64,000 nt of DNA from Acidimicrobiia bacterium (GTDB taxonomy: Bacteria; Acidobacteriota; Vicinamibacteria; Vicinamibacterales; SCN-69-37). This document shows, in pieces, positions 11,639-19,650 of the stretch (its first letter is position 1; the number at the start of each line of letters is the position of its first letter). The stretch is from assembly GCA_016871335.1 (NCBI GenBank), contig VFZF01000006.1, forward strand, positions 62,001-126,000, read 5' to 3'. The position numbers and the translations under genes are program-made. Below the pieces are notes generated by a model. The model was not told where the DNA came from, ran no database searches, and saw only the letters and a list, made by a program, of their open reading frames with translations.

Positions 11639-12400
11639 TCAGCGGTCGCCTTTGCGACAGAACGCGAGCATGTGCCAGCCGTACCGCCGCACCAGTGCGC
11701 GCGGCAGCACATTAAACGCGCCGACAAAAAATGTGTTGAAGGCCATGCCCTTCCAGCCTTTGTGCAACCGCGACTTCACCGGGAACCGTTCAAACACCAG
11801 CCGCACATCCGTGAAGACCGAGACCAGCCGGCGGAACTCGGTGTCCGAGTACCGTTTCAGCACCGGCGCGTCTTCGTGTTCCAGCGGCGTCTTCATGACC
11901 TTCGACAGGAGGTTCAGCCAGGAATTCCGGTTGTAGGCCTGAAACACCGCGAGCCCTCCCGGACGCAGCACCCGGTGAATCTCGGCGACCATCGCACCGT
12001 CGTTGCCCGTGTACTGCACCACGCCATGCGCAAACACGAAGTCGAATGAGGCGTCCGGGAACGGCAGATGTTCACCGTCAGCCACTTCGAGGCGGGCCTG
12101 CAGGCCCTGCTGTTCCAGATTCCGCCGCGCGAGGGTAATCGCGCTCTCCGCGATGTCCACGCCCGTGGTCCTCGCGCCGGCGCGTGCAAAGCGCACCACC
12201 TCGACGCCGGCGCCGCACCCGACGTCCAGCACGTCCTTGTCCTTCCACTCGTCAAAGTGGATGAGTTCGAGTAGGTGGTGCAGCTTTTCGAAGTGGTACT
12301 GGTCAAGGTCCGCAAAGAACCCGGGGGTGCCGGGCGCATGCGTCGAGATCTCCAGGTCGTGAATGTGGGTATTCCAGTAGTCGCGGACGCGTTCGTTCAT
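11639..12400 (-). CDS. Class I SAM-dependent methyltransferase
   Basis: UbiE-like small-molecule methyltransferase of 253 residues. The SAM-binding motif VLDVGCGAGVEV (motif I, about 61-72), an acidic post-I residue (TGVDIAESA) and FDFVFAHGVVQY (motif II/post-II) are present. The C-terminal part has helices seen in ArsM/UbiE-type enzymes acting on lipids or sugars. It is the first gene of an operon with dapF and a DASS transporter. Its ATG is 22 bases from that of the divergent GlpD-like gene, with a -10-like TATAGT on this strand 8 bases upstream. Substrate unknown. Confidence 0.85.
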   Translation of the reverse strand: MNERVRDYWNTHIHDLEISTHAPGTPGFFADLDQYHFEKLHHLLELIHFDEWKDKDVLDVGCGAGVEVVRFARAGARTTGVDIAESAITLARRNLEQQGLQARLEVADGEHLPFPDASFDFVFAHGVVQYTGNDGAMVAEIHRVLRPGGLAVFQAYNRNSWLNLLSKVMKTPLEHEDAPVLKRYSDTEFRRLVSVFTDVRLVFERFPVKSRLHKGWKGMAFNTFFVGAFNVLPRALVRRYGWHMLAFCRKGDR

Positions 12401-12407
12401 CGGGCCT

Positions 12408-12414
12408 TACTATA
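12408..12414. promoter_or_regulatory. Overlapping divergent -10 hexamers in a 22-base spacer
   Basis: The plus strand reads TACTAT at 12408-12413, 9 bases before the GlpD-like ATG (12423). The minus strand reads TATAGT at 12414-12409, 8 bases before the methyltransferase ATG (12400). The surrounding sequence CCTTACTATAAGG is an inverted repeat with half-sites CCTTA and TAAGG. Both transcripts would be nearly leaderless. A repressor operator is an alternative reading. Confidence 0.5.
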
Positions 12415-12422
12415 AGGCAGGT

Positions 12423-14039
12423 ATGACTCGCGACCTCCCCCGCCTCACGGCCACCCGGCACGATGTGCTCGTCATCGGCGGTGGCATTCACGGGCTGTTT
12501 GCCGCCTACGACGCGGCGACGCGGGGGCTCTCCGTGGCGCTGATCGACCGGGGCGACGTCGGAGGCGAACTCTCCTTCAACCACCAACGGACATTACACG
12601 GCGGTCTCCGGGCCCTGCAGGGAGGTCAGATCCGGAAGTGTCGCGAGATGTTGCAGGAACGCCGTGCCTGGGCGCGCATCGCGCCGCACCTGGTGCGCCC
12701 CATCCCGTTTCTGCTCGGCACCTACCGCGGCACCAAACGCTCACGTCTGGTCGTGCGCACCGGCTTCAAGGCCTACGATTTTCTGGGCCGCGGACGGAAT
12801 CAGGACGTGCTGCCGGAGCTCCATCTACCGAAGGGCCGACTGGAATCCGCTGCGGCCACGCGCCGCCTGTTCCCGGGCATTACAGAGCGGGGCCTCTCGG
12901 GCGGCGCCATCTGGTACGACTATCAGACGGTCCATCCCGATCGCCTGACGTGGTGCGTCGCTTTGGCCGCGGCCCGGGCCGGCGTGACGTTCGGCACCTA
13001 TGTCGAGGCCACAGGTCTCCACCGCCACGGCCGCACGGTGGGCACAGTCACCGGACGCGACACGATCACCGGCCCCCCACTGGAAATCGCGGCCAAACAC
13101 ATCATCATCGCCGCCGGTGGCGGCCTGCCCGGACTCCACGCATCATTGGGACTTGGTCCGGCCCCCCCACTCGTGCGCGCCATGAACCTCCTGCTCGATC
13201 GTCCGGCGCGTGACATCGCCCTGGCTGCCAGTGCCGCGTCCGGCCGCATGTACACCGCGGTCCCCTGGCAGGGTTTTGTCCTCGTTGGCACGTACCAGTC
13301 GGAAGGGGTCGTCGCCAACGACGATCGTGAAGATGGTTCTGCGGAGATTCCGTCATTCCTCGACGACGTCAACTCCGCGTTCCCTGGACTTGCGGCCACA
13401 CGGGACGATATCCGTTTTGTGCATCATGGGCTGGTGCCGGCGATTGTCCGGGATGGTCGTGCGGATTTGATGCCCGACCCACAGATCCTCCCCGCTCCCA
13501 CCCTCGACGGCGTCGTCAGTCTCGTCGGCGTCAAGTACACGACCGCGCGCCTTGCTGCCGAGCGCGCTGTTGATGCGCTGGGTGTCACGCGGTCCACCGG
13601 ACGGACGGGCACCGCGCTGTTGCCTCATGCCGACGTCGCGGACAGCGACGGTTTGCTGCAGGAAGCGCTGCGACCGACCCGCCGGTCGCTGGACCGCGAT
13701 GTCATGCACCATCTGGCCTCCTGGTATGGCACTGAGGGGGCCACCGTCGTGTCAGCGTCTCTTGCCGGGGATGGACTCGACAGACTCTCACCGGAGACAC
13801 CGGTGTTGTGTGGGGAGATTCGGTATGCGGCCCGTCACTCCGCGGTTACCCGGCTGAGCGACGTCGTCTTTCGACGCACGCCGCTGGCCTCCGCGGGATC
13901 GCCGGGCGAGGCTGCGCTCGAACGAGCGGCCACACTCAGCGCGGAGGTATTGGGGTGGTCACCGGAACGTCGGGCGGAGGAACTTGCCCTCGTGCGCGCG
14001 CGGTTGCGACCGGGCGCTACTGCACGCGAAACGCGTTAA
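12423..14039 (+). CDS. FAD-dependent glycerol-3-phosphate dehydrogenase-like oxidoreductase
   Basis: DAO-superfamily flavoprotein of 538 residues resembling aerobic GlpD, which passes electrons from glycerol-3-phosphate to quinone. The N-terminal dinucleotide fold VLVIGGGIHG (16-25) is clear, and HGGLRALQGG matches the GlpD segment usually read HGGLRYL. The stretch before it (GELSFNHQRTL) differs from the usual SSRSTK type. A C-terminal helical domain with FRRTPLA and LGWSPERRAEELALVRARL matches the GlpD cap. Divergent from a methyltransferase; its 3' end overlaps the convergent outer-membrane gene by 23 bases. A related 2-hydroxyacid or glycerol oxidoreductase is possible. Confidence 0.75.
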   Translation: MTRDLPRLTATRHDVLVIGGGIHGLFAAYDAATRGLSVALIDRGDVGGELSFNHQRTLHGGLRALQGGQIRKCREMLQERRAWARIAPHLVRPIPFLLGTYRGTKRSRLVVRTGFKAYDFLGRGRNQDVLPELHLPKGRLESAAATRRLFPGITERGLSGGAIWYDYQTVHPDRLTWCVALAAARAGVTFGTYVEATGLHRHGRTVGTVTGRDTITGPPLEIAAKHIIIAAGGGLPGLHASLGLGPAPPLVRAMNLLLDRPARDIALAASAASGRMYTAVPWQGFVLVGTYQSEGVVANDDREDGSAEIPSFLDDVNSAFPGLAATRDDIRFVHHGLVPAIVRDGRADLMPDPQILPAPTLDGVVSLVGVKYTTARLAAERAVDALGVTRSTGRTGTALLPHADVADSDGLLQEALRPTRRSLDRDVMHHLASWYGTEGATVVSASLAGDGLDRLSPETPVLCGEIRYAARHSAVTRLSDVVFRRTPLASAGSPGEAALERAATLSAEVLGWSPERRAEELALVRARLRPGATARETR

Positions 14040-14865
14040 ACACCCAGGTGAACCCGGTCGAGATGCCCCACGTGGGATCACGTTCGGTGATGCCGAACAA
14101 GAGCGCGCCATCGAGGCGCACCGGACCACGCGTGACCCGCGATCCCACGCGCATCACGGAGCGGCTTTCGGTCGCAATCGGCGGCACGCCGCTCCGGGTG
14201 TTGGCGCGGCCATTAAACTCGGCCACCACCTCAACGCCGTTGGCCACCGCGCGGGCCAGTGACAGGCCGTACGTCACGACATCGTTCTGACGGTCGCCCC
14301 GTTCGGGGTCCCCGAGGATGCCGAGACCGATGTTGCCCACCACACGCACCGCCTGAATGGTTTTGGCTCCCGCCAGTCCGACGTAAAAGTCCGTGGTGTC
14401 AAGCCCCAGCCCGCTTTCGTTGCCGGCGTTCGGCAACCGGGTCGAAAAACGCACGGCCATCGAGGGGCGGCGCAGCCCTTCCGACAGGAACCGGACCTTG
14501 GCGCCGACCACCAGGTCTTCGACGTCACTGGTGCTGTCGCCCGCAATCTCCAGCATGTTCTCGAGCGGCGCCGCAAACCGGTTGGTGATGGCCAACCGGT
14601 TTCGTACACCGCCGTCGAGTTGAATCTCGGCAATCGAACTCACGCCGAAACTGAAGCCGAAGGTGCCAAGCCGCCACAAGGTGCCCTGCAGACCGGACGC
14701 CGGATAAAACGCCTCCTTGGCGAAGTCCACACCACCTTCAAGCAGGATTTGTCCAGGACCCACGGTTTCGGGGTCTTCCGTCACGAGCGGGCGCGACTGT
14801 GCGGAGGCTGTCGCCGCCATCCCCAACATCACCGCCACCGCACAGTACTTCAGCAGAACTCTCAT
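14017..14865 (-). CDS. Predicted outer-membrane beta-barrel protein
   Basis: Unrecognised exported protein of 282 residues. A Sec signal peptide with AxA-like cleavage (GMAATASAQ) is followed by RPLVTEDPETVGPGQ and then many alternating hydrophobic/polar strands (for example RLGTFGFSFGVSSIAEIQLD and VRVVGNIGLGILGD), ending with an aromatic-rich segment (FTWVFNAFRV). This pattern suggests an 8-12-stranded barrel. It is last in the GT4...ttcA-dtd operon, overlapping dtd by four bases (ATGA), and converges on the GlpD-like gene. No function is proposed. Confidence 0.7.
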   Translation of the reverse strand: MRVLLKYCAVAVMLGMAATASAQSRPLVTEDPETVGPGQILLEGGVDFAKEAFYPASGLQGTLWRLGTFGFSFGVSSIAEIQLDGGVRNRLAITNRFAAPLENMLEIAGDSTSDVEDLVVGAKVRFLSEGLRRPSMAVRFSTRLPNAGNESGLGLDTTDFYVGLAGAKTIQAVRVVGNIGLGILGDPERGDRQNDVVTYGLSLARAVANGVEVVAEFNGRANTRSGVPPIATESRSVMRVGSRVTRGPVRLDGALLFGITERDPTWGISTGFTWVFNAFRVQ

Positions 14866-15311
14866 CGCGCCTCCCTCGAATCCAGAACGATCGTGACCGG
14901 GCCGTCGTTGATGGATGACACCTGCATATCGGCCTGAAACACGCCGGTCGATACGGGCAATCCGGCTGCCCGCAAGCGGTCACACAGGGTTTCGTAGAAC
15001 GCCCTGGCCTTCTCCGGTGCTGCAGCTCCAACAAATGACGGCCGGCGGCCCCGCCGCGTATCGGCCAGCAGGGTGAATTGCGACACGACAAGCACCGCGC
15101 CATCGATGTCGAGCACGGACCGGTTCATCCGCCCCTCGTCATCGGCAAAAATCCGGAGGTCCTTGACCTTGGACGCGATGTAGTCCACATCCGCGGTCTC
15201 GTCTTCCGCGGCCACGCCGAGCAGGACCAGCAGGCCGCGGTCGATCTGCGACACCTGGGCGTTATCGATCGAAACCGACGCGGACGTCACGCGGGTCACC
15301 ACCGCGCGCAT
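14862..15311 (-). CDS. dtd: D-aminoacyl-tRNA deacylase
   Basis: Hydrolyses D-aminoacyl-tRNAs to prevent D-amino-acid incorporation. The 149-residue protein begins MRAVVTRVTSASVSID and has the family motifs SQFTLLA (77-83) and the NxGPxT-like NDGPVT (135-140), which contribute the cross-subunit Gly-cisPro gate region and the catalytic threonine area. Length is typical. It lies 2 bases after ttcA and overlaps the downstream outer-membrane gene by four bases. Confidence 0.96.
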   Translation of the reverse strand: MRAVVTRVTSASVSIDNAQVSQIDRGLLVLLGVAAEDETADVDYIASKVKDLRIFADDEGRMNRSVLDIDGAVLVVSQFTLLADTRRGRRPSFVGAAAPEKARAFYETLCDRLRAAGLPVSTGVFQADMQVSSINDGPVTIVLDSREAR

Positions 15312-15313
15312 GG

Positions 15314-16099
15314 TCAGGTGGTCAGCGCCGCAGCGGCCTGCGCGACGGGATGCAGGCGCGTGTCGAGCAGGTGTCTCGGCTGGACGTTGCCGATTGCCTT
15401 GATCATCGAGTTCTTGATGTCGGGATGTTCAAGTTCCATCTCGGCGATCATGCGCTTCAGACGCTGGCGTTTGAGACTCAGGTCGCCGCAGGCGGGACAG
15501 CAACAGCCGATGACGGGCAGGTTGTTCTCCGCAGTGTACTCCCGCGCCTCCGCCTCAGTGACGTAGACCAGTGGACGGATGACCACGTACTTGCCGTTGT
15601 CCGACGTGAGGCGCGCCGGCATCGCCTTCAGCGACCCCTGGAAAAAGACATTCAGCAGCAACGTCTCGACAAAATCGTCGAGATGGTGCCCGAGGGCGAT
15701 CTTCGTGGCGCCCACCGAGTTGGCCAGCCGGTACAGCACGCCTCGTCGCAACCGCGCGCACAGCGAACACGGCGTCTCCCCGTCATCAAGGATGTCGTCG
15801 ATCACCGCCCCGATGGTGGTGTGTTCAATATGGAGTTCCCACCCGTGTTCCCTGCACGCCTGCGACACCACGTCATGTTTGAAGCCGGTGTACCCGGAGT
15901 TCACATTGATGGCGCAGATGGAAAAATCGATCGGGGCGCGTTTCTGGAGGACATCCAGGATCTGAATCAGCGCCCAGCTGTCCTTGCCGCCGGACAAACC
16001 GACCATGACGCGGTCGCCATCCTCGATGAGGTTGTGCTCGATGATCGCCTGCGTGGTCTTCTTGGCGACGCGTTGTTCCAGCGGAGTTCGGTATGACAT
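15314..16099 (-). CDS. ttcA: tRNA 2-thiocytidine biosynthesis protein TtcA
   Basis: Iron-sulfur-dependent thiolase of tRNA cytosine-32. The 261-residue form begins MSYRTPLEQRVAKKT at 16099; an upstream in-frame ATG at 16153 adds a non-family extension overlapping the preceding GT4 gene. The PP-loop SGGKDS (36-41) binds ATP. C111 and C114 (CSLC) and C201/C204 (CCPAC) are the Fe-S and catalytic cysteines. GHHLDD is the usual metal-like motif. It sits among envelope genes but is a housekeeping RNA-modification enzyme, 14 bases after the GT4 stop. Confidence 0.95.
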   Translation of the reverse strand: MSYRTPLEQRVAKKTTQAIIEHNLIEDGDRVMVGLSGGKDSWALIQILDVLQKRAPIDFSICAINVNSGYTGFKHDVVSQACREHGWELHIEHTTIGAVIDDILDDGETPCSLCARLRRGVLYRLANSVGATKIALGHHLDDFVETLLLNVFFQGSLKAMPARLTSDNGKYVVIRPLVYVTEAEAREYTAENNLPVIGCCCPACGDLSLKRQRLKRMIAEMELEHPDIKNSMIKAIGNVQPRHLLDTRLHPVAQAAAALTT

Positions 16100-16113
16100 G
16101 GAGGTCCCGTCAA

Positions 16114-17157
16114 TTATACGGGGCGCCCGAGCGTCGCGGCCACGTGCGCCCACGACATCGTGTCGGCCACCCGGCGCGCAGCCGTTCCGAGCCGCTCGGC
16201 GGTCGCCTCGCTCTCCATGACGTCAGCGAGCGCGAGGCCGAGTGCGTCCGCCTCCGGCTCCACCACGCGGCCATGCACTTCGTCCTCCACCAGTTCGGCA
16301 GGCCCGCCACTGTCCGTTGTTGTGATGACGGCTTTCGACGACGAGAACGCCTCCGCCGTCACGAAACCGTAATCTTCCTGCTTGGGCACAAAGGCCACGG
16401 CGCGGCATCGCGCCAGATGCGCCACCAGAGCATCGTCGTCAATGCGTCCGGCAAAGGAGACCCGGTGGGCAATCCCCAGGTGGAGGGCGCGCTGCTGGAG
16501 CACGGCGCTCTCACTGCCCTCACCCGCAATCACGCAGCGAATGCCCTGTGCCGGCGCTGTGGCCAGCGCGTCAAGTACAAGGTCGATCCGTTTTAGTGGC
16601 GCGAGTCTGGAGACCACGAAGAGATACGGCTCGTACCCGTCGCAGCGGTACGGCCGCAGCGGCGCCGGCGGGTACAACAGGTCGGACGACGTGTGGTTCC
16701 AGCGTCGCAGTCGGGCCTGCACGGTCTTCGACTGGGCGTAGAGGTGTTTCACGTGCCAGAAGAAGAAGTGGGAATCCGCTGCGCGAATGAGTCCGCGACG
16801 CACGGATTCCTTCAGGCGTCCCTGCGGGGACAACCGGCCGCTGAAGTCGTCCCAGAGGTCGTAATACTCCCGCATCGTGTGATTGAGCCAGCATACGTGG
16901 GAGGGATGCCGCACCGCCCAGGACGGATACCGCGTGCTGATGACGTGGTCGATGCGGCGTCCATCGATGGTCCGCACGTTGGTACGCCAGGTATCGAAAT
17001 ATTCGCGGGCCTGATGGCCGAAGGGGTACGACGGCGTGGTGACGACCGAGGCGTCGTGTCCGGCCTCATTCAACGCCTGCACCAGCGACCGGGCGATGAC
17101 CAGGTGGCCGCCTTCAACCCCAGGCGGCGCGGATGTCACAACGGCGATGCGCGCCAT
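16114..17157 (-). CDS. Family 4 glycosyltransferase
   Basis: Predicted cytoplasmic, retaining GT-B glycosyltransferase of 347 residues. The N-terminal Rossmann half starts MARIAVVTSAPPGVEGGHL with the glycine loop after the first strand. The C-terminal half has LFVVSRLAPLKRIDLVLDAL and the nucleotide-sugar-binding EX7E-like stretch EDYGFVTAEAFSSSKAVI. Upstream neighbours are a hexapeptide acyltransferase (6 bases), epimerase and a second GT4, so it most likely adds a sugar to a surface glycan or glycolipid. Donor and acceptor unknown. Confidence 0.88.
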   Translation of the reverse strand: MARIAVVTSAPPGVEGGHLVIARSLVQALNEAGHDASVVTTPSYPFGHQAREYFDTWRTNVRTIDGRRIDHVISTRYPSWAVRHPSHVCWLNHTMREYYDLWDDFSGRLSPQGRLKESVRRGLIRAADSHFFFWHVKHLYAQSKTVQARLRRWNHTSSDLLYPPAPLRPYRCDGYEPYLFVVSRLAPLKRIDLVLDALATAPAQGIRCVIAGEGSESAVLQQRALHLGIAHRVSFAGRIDDDALVAHLARCRAVAFVPKQEDYGFVTAEAFSSSKAVITTTDSGGPAELVEDEVHGRVVEPEADALGLALADVMESEATAERLGTAARRVADTMSWAHVAATLGRPV

Positions 17158-17163
17158 GCGCCG

Positions 17164-17919
17164 TCAGGCTCCCCCGGCTGCGCCCAGGATGCGCGCGGGC
17201 ACGCCGACAGCCGTGGCGCCATCGGGCACCGGCGTGCGCACGACGGCACCGGCTCCGACAATGGCCCGGTCACCGATGGCGACACCGTCCAGGACCTTGG
17301 CGCCGGCGCCGATCCAGACACCGCTGCCGACCCGGATTCCGGCGGCTTTGCGCGGCTGCGCGTTGACTGCCGTTCCACGATCGCTGAAGTCGTGGTCGCC
17401 GCCGATGAGGTATGCATACGCCGCGAGCAGGGTGTCGGCGCCGATTACGACTTCACCCGCCGAGAAGACCTCGCAGTTGAAGCCGATGTTCACACCGTCC
17501 GCGAGTGTGATGTCGCCGTTTTTGCAGGACAGGATGCTGTTGCGGCCGATGAACACGCCGTTGCCGATGCGGATGCCCCGGTTGGCATCCCCTTTCGCAT
17601 CAATCAGGCAGTGGTCGTCGATGACCACGTTGTCGCCGATGTGAATCTTGTGCGGATGGCGCAGCGCGACGCCCTGTCCGAAGATGACGTTGCGCCCGCA
17701 CGACCCGAGCAGGCGCGGGTAGAGGACCTTGCGCAGCGCCAGTCCCAGCGCGCCGGGCACCCACTGCGCGAACACCTGAATGGCCTCGTACTTCAGCAGC
17801 GCCCAGAGTCCCGGACGGCCGACAATCAGCGCCGCATACTTCGCGCGCGCACCGCCGCTTCGCGCGAAGAGCTGGTCCTGCACGCGTGGAATGCCGCGCT
17901 CAGATCCATCCGTGTGCAC
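17164..17919 (-). CDS. Left-handed beta-helix (hexapeptide repeat) acyltransferase
   Basis: WcaF/maltose-O-acetyltransferase-like enzyme expected to O- or N-acylate a sugar. Repeating hexapeptide turns run from about GRNVIFGQGVALRHPHKIHIG through IGNGVFIGRNSI and VWIGAGAKVLDGVAIGDRAIVGAGAVV, with the catalytic-type histidine in the DDHCLID or GGDHDF turn. The start chosen is the GTG at 17919, because GGAG lies 7 bases before it; it overlaps the epimerase end by 20 bases and gives 251 residues. A start at 18006 would add 29 residues. Part of the glycan operon. Confidence 0.86.
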   Translation of the reverse strand: MHTDGSERGIPRVQDQLFARSGGARAKYAALIVGRPGLWALLKYEAIQVFAQWVPGALGLALRKVLYPRLLGSCGRNVIFGQGVALRHPHKIHIGDNVVIDDHCLIDAKGDANRGIRIGNGVFIGRNSILSCKNGDITLADGVNIGFNCEVFSAGEVVIGADTLLAAYAYLIGGDHDFSDRGTAVNAQPRKAAGIRVGSGVWIGAGAKVLDGVAIGDRAIVGAGAVVRTPVPDGATAVGVPARILGAAGGA

Positions 17920-18880
17920 GGTACCACTCCAGTGTGCGGCCGATGCCGTCATGCAAACCGACCGCCGGGGCAAAACCCAGTTCCGTCTTCGCGCGAGTGA
18001 TGTCAAACGCGCGGCTCTTCGTGAAGAAGTCCACGCGTCGCCGATACAGCGGGGGCTCGATGCCGAACGGCGCGCAGAGTGCCTCGCAGGCTGCGCCAGC
18101 CAGCCACACGGGCCACACGGGCAGCCGCAGCAGCCGGGGTCTCACGCCCGCCACCGATGCGGTGATAGCGATCAGCTCCCGCAGCGTCGTGACTTCCCCA
18201 CCGGCGAGAATGTACGTGCGTCCTGCGGCGCCAGGCACGGTGCCACACAGCCGGAAGCCGTCACAGAGGTCATCCACGTAGGTGAGATGGTAGAAGATTT
18301 CGCCGTCGCCCAGGAGCACGAATCGACCTCGTGCGACGCCCCCGAACAGCTTCAACAGCCGCCGGTCCCCGGGGCCATAAATGCCCGTCGGGCGCGCGAT
18401 TACGAGTTCGATCTTTGCGGTGGCCGCCGCCTCACGCGCCATGTGCTCCCCTTCAAGCTTGGTGACCTGGTAGATGTCACCGGGGCGCAGGGGGGCGTCT
18501 TCATTCGCCGGGGGATGTTCGATGTCGCCATGAACGCCGACGGTGCTGCAGTGCACAACGCGACGGGCGCCCGCGGCAGCCGCCGCGTCAATCAACAGCG
18601 TCACGCCCGAGGCATTCGCCGCGCGGTACGTGGCATCCGGCAAGCCGGCCGCCCGGTAGAGTGCGGCGATGTTGTACACGACGTCCATGCCGGCACAAGC
18701 CGCCGCCAGGCTGGCGGGACTCGAGAGATCGCCGACGACCACGCGGAAGCCGTCAGCGGCGAGTGCCGCGCCCTTCTCCGCCGAGCGCACGAGCGCGGTC
18801 ACGGCGTCGCCGTGGTGGCGCAGCCGCCGTGCGAGGTGACCGCCGGTAAACCCGGTCGCCCCGGTCACCAGTACATTCAT
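17900..18880 (-). CDS. NAD-dependent epimerase/dehydratase (extended SDR)
   Basis: Extended short-chain dehydrogenase of 326 residues resembling dihydroflavonol-reductase or HpnA-type sugar epimerases. The cofactor motif GATGFTG (7-13) and catalytic Y147xxxK151 (YQVTK) are intact, with a serine/threonine at CSTVGVHG (about 121-128). Substrate likely a nucleotide sugar or lipid-linked intermediate. The ATG at 18880 overlaps the methyltransferase TGA as ATGA. The open frame reaches 19225, but that part is antisense-like sequence within the methyltransferase. Confidence 0.9.
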   Translation of the reverse strand: MNVLVTGATGFTGGHLARRLRHHGDAVTALVRSAEKGAALAADGFRVVVGDLSSPASLAAACAGMDVVYNIAALYRAAGLPDATYRAANASGVTLLIDAAAAAGARRVVHCSTVGVHGDIEHPPANEDAPLRPGDIYQVTKLEGEHMAREAAATAKIELVIARPTGIYGPGDRRLLKLFGGVARGRFVLLGDGEIFYHLTYVDDLCDGFRLCGTVPGAAGRTYILAGGEVTTLRELIAITASVAGVRPRLLRLPVWPVWLAGAACEALCAPFGIEPPLYRRRVDFFTKSRAFDITRAKTELGFAPAVGLHDGIGRTLEWYRAHGWI

Positions 18881-19650
18881 CGTTCGGCCACCACCGTCAC
18901 CGGGGAGCCCACCAGCCAGAGCAGCCCCACGGCCGCGAAGGCGCGTTCGAGTTTTTCGGTGAACCCGCGGGATTCGATCGCCTTGTGCGCAGCTATCGGC
19001 AGCACAAACTGGCGGTGCACGTGCATGATTCTGAATCCCTGCGCGACAAACGCCGCGCGGACGGACCGCTCCGACATCACGCGGTAGGACTCGACCTTCG
19101 CTCCGAACGCCCGCCGGCCGTGCCGAGCCACGCTCTCCAGCGCTGCGGCGCTGGTCAACGACGGGAAGTCCACAATCACCCGCTGCTTTGAGACCCGGCA
19201 CAACTCGCCGACACAGCGCCGCCAATCGGGTGTGTGCATCAGGACGCGCAATGAGACCGCCACGTCAAAGTGCTCCGACGGGAACGGCAATGCGTGGGCA
19301 TCACCGACATCAAACGTCACGTCCATCGGCACGTCGATCATCGCGGCCGCGCGTGTTCGCGCCACGTCGAGCATCTCGGCGGAGGCATCCACCCCAACCA
19401 CCGAGGCTCCCGCCCTCGCCAGGCCGATGGCGGCGCGTCCGGTGCCGGTGCCGACGTCGAGCACTCGCACGCCGGCGCACGGGCGGCCGGGTGTCGGGGC
19501 CTCAGAGAGCGGCGCGATCGTGTCGAGCAACAACCGCTCCTGTGTCTCCGACAACAACTCGCCGATGGGCCCGCTGAATCGCAGGGAGTCAAACCCCTCG
19601 GCGACCTGCCGGTTCGCGTAGTGCGTGTAGCTGTAGTGCTGGCGGTTCAT
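18877..19650 (-). CDS. Class I SAM-dependent methyltransferase
   Basis: 257-residue methyltransferase with motif I VLDVGTGTGRAAIGLARAG and the post-I acidic VVGVDASAEML, then FDVAVSLRVLMHT. The C-terminal VVAER tail and basic helices suggest a small-molecule or lipid acceptor. It overlaps the GT4 gene upstream and the epimerase downstream by four bases each, so it is an integral member of the glycan operon. It may methylate a sugar or a lipid carrier; inference only. Confidence 0.87.
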   Translation of the reverse strand: MNRQHYSYTHYANRQVAEGFDSLRFSGPIGELLSETQERLLLDTIAPLSEAPTPGRPCAGVRVLDVGTGTGRAAIGLARAGASVVGVDASAEMLDVARTRAAAMIDVPMDVTFDVGDAHALPFPSEHFDVAVSLRVLMHTPDWRRCVGELCRVSKQRVIVDFPSLTSAAALESVARHGRRAFGAKVESYRVMSERSVRAAFVAQGFRIMHVHRQFVLPIAAHKAIESRGFTEKLERAFAAVGLLWLVGSPVTVVAER

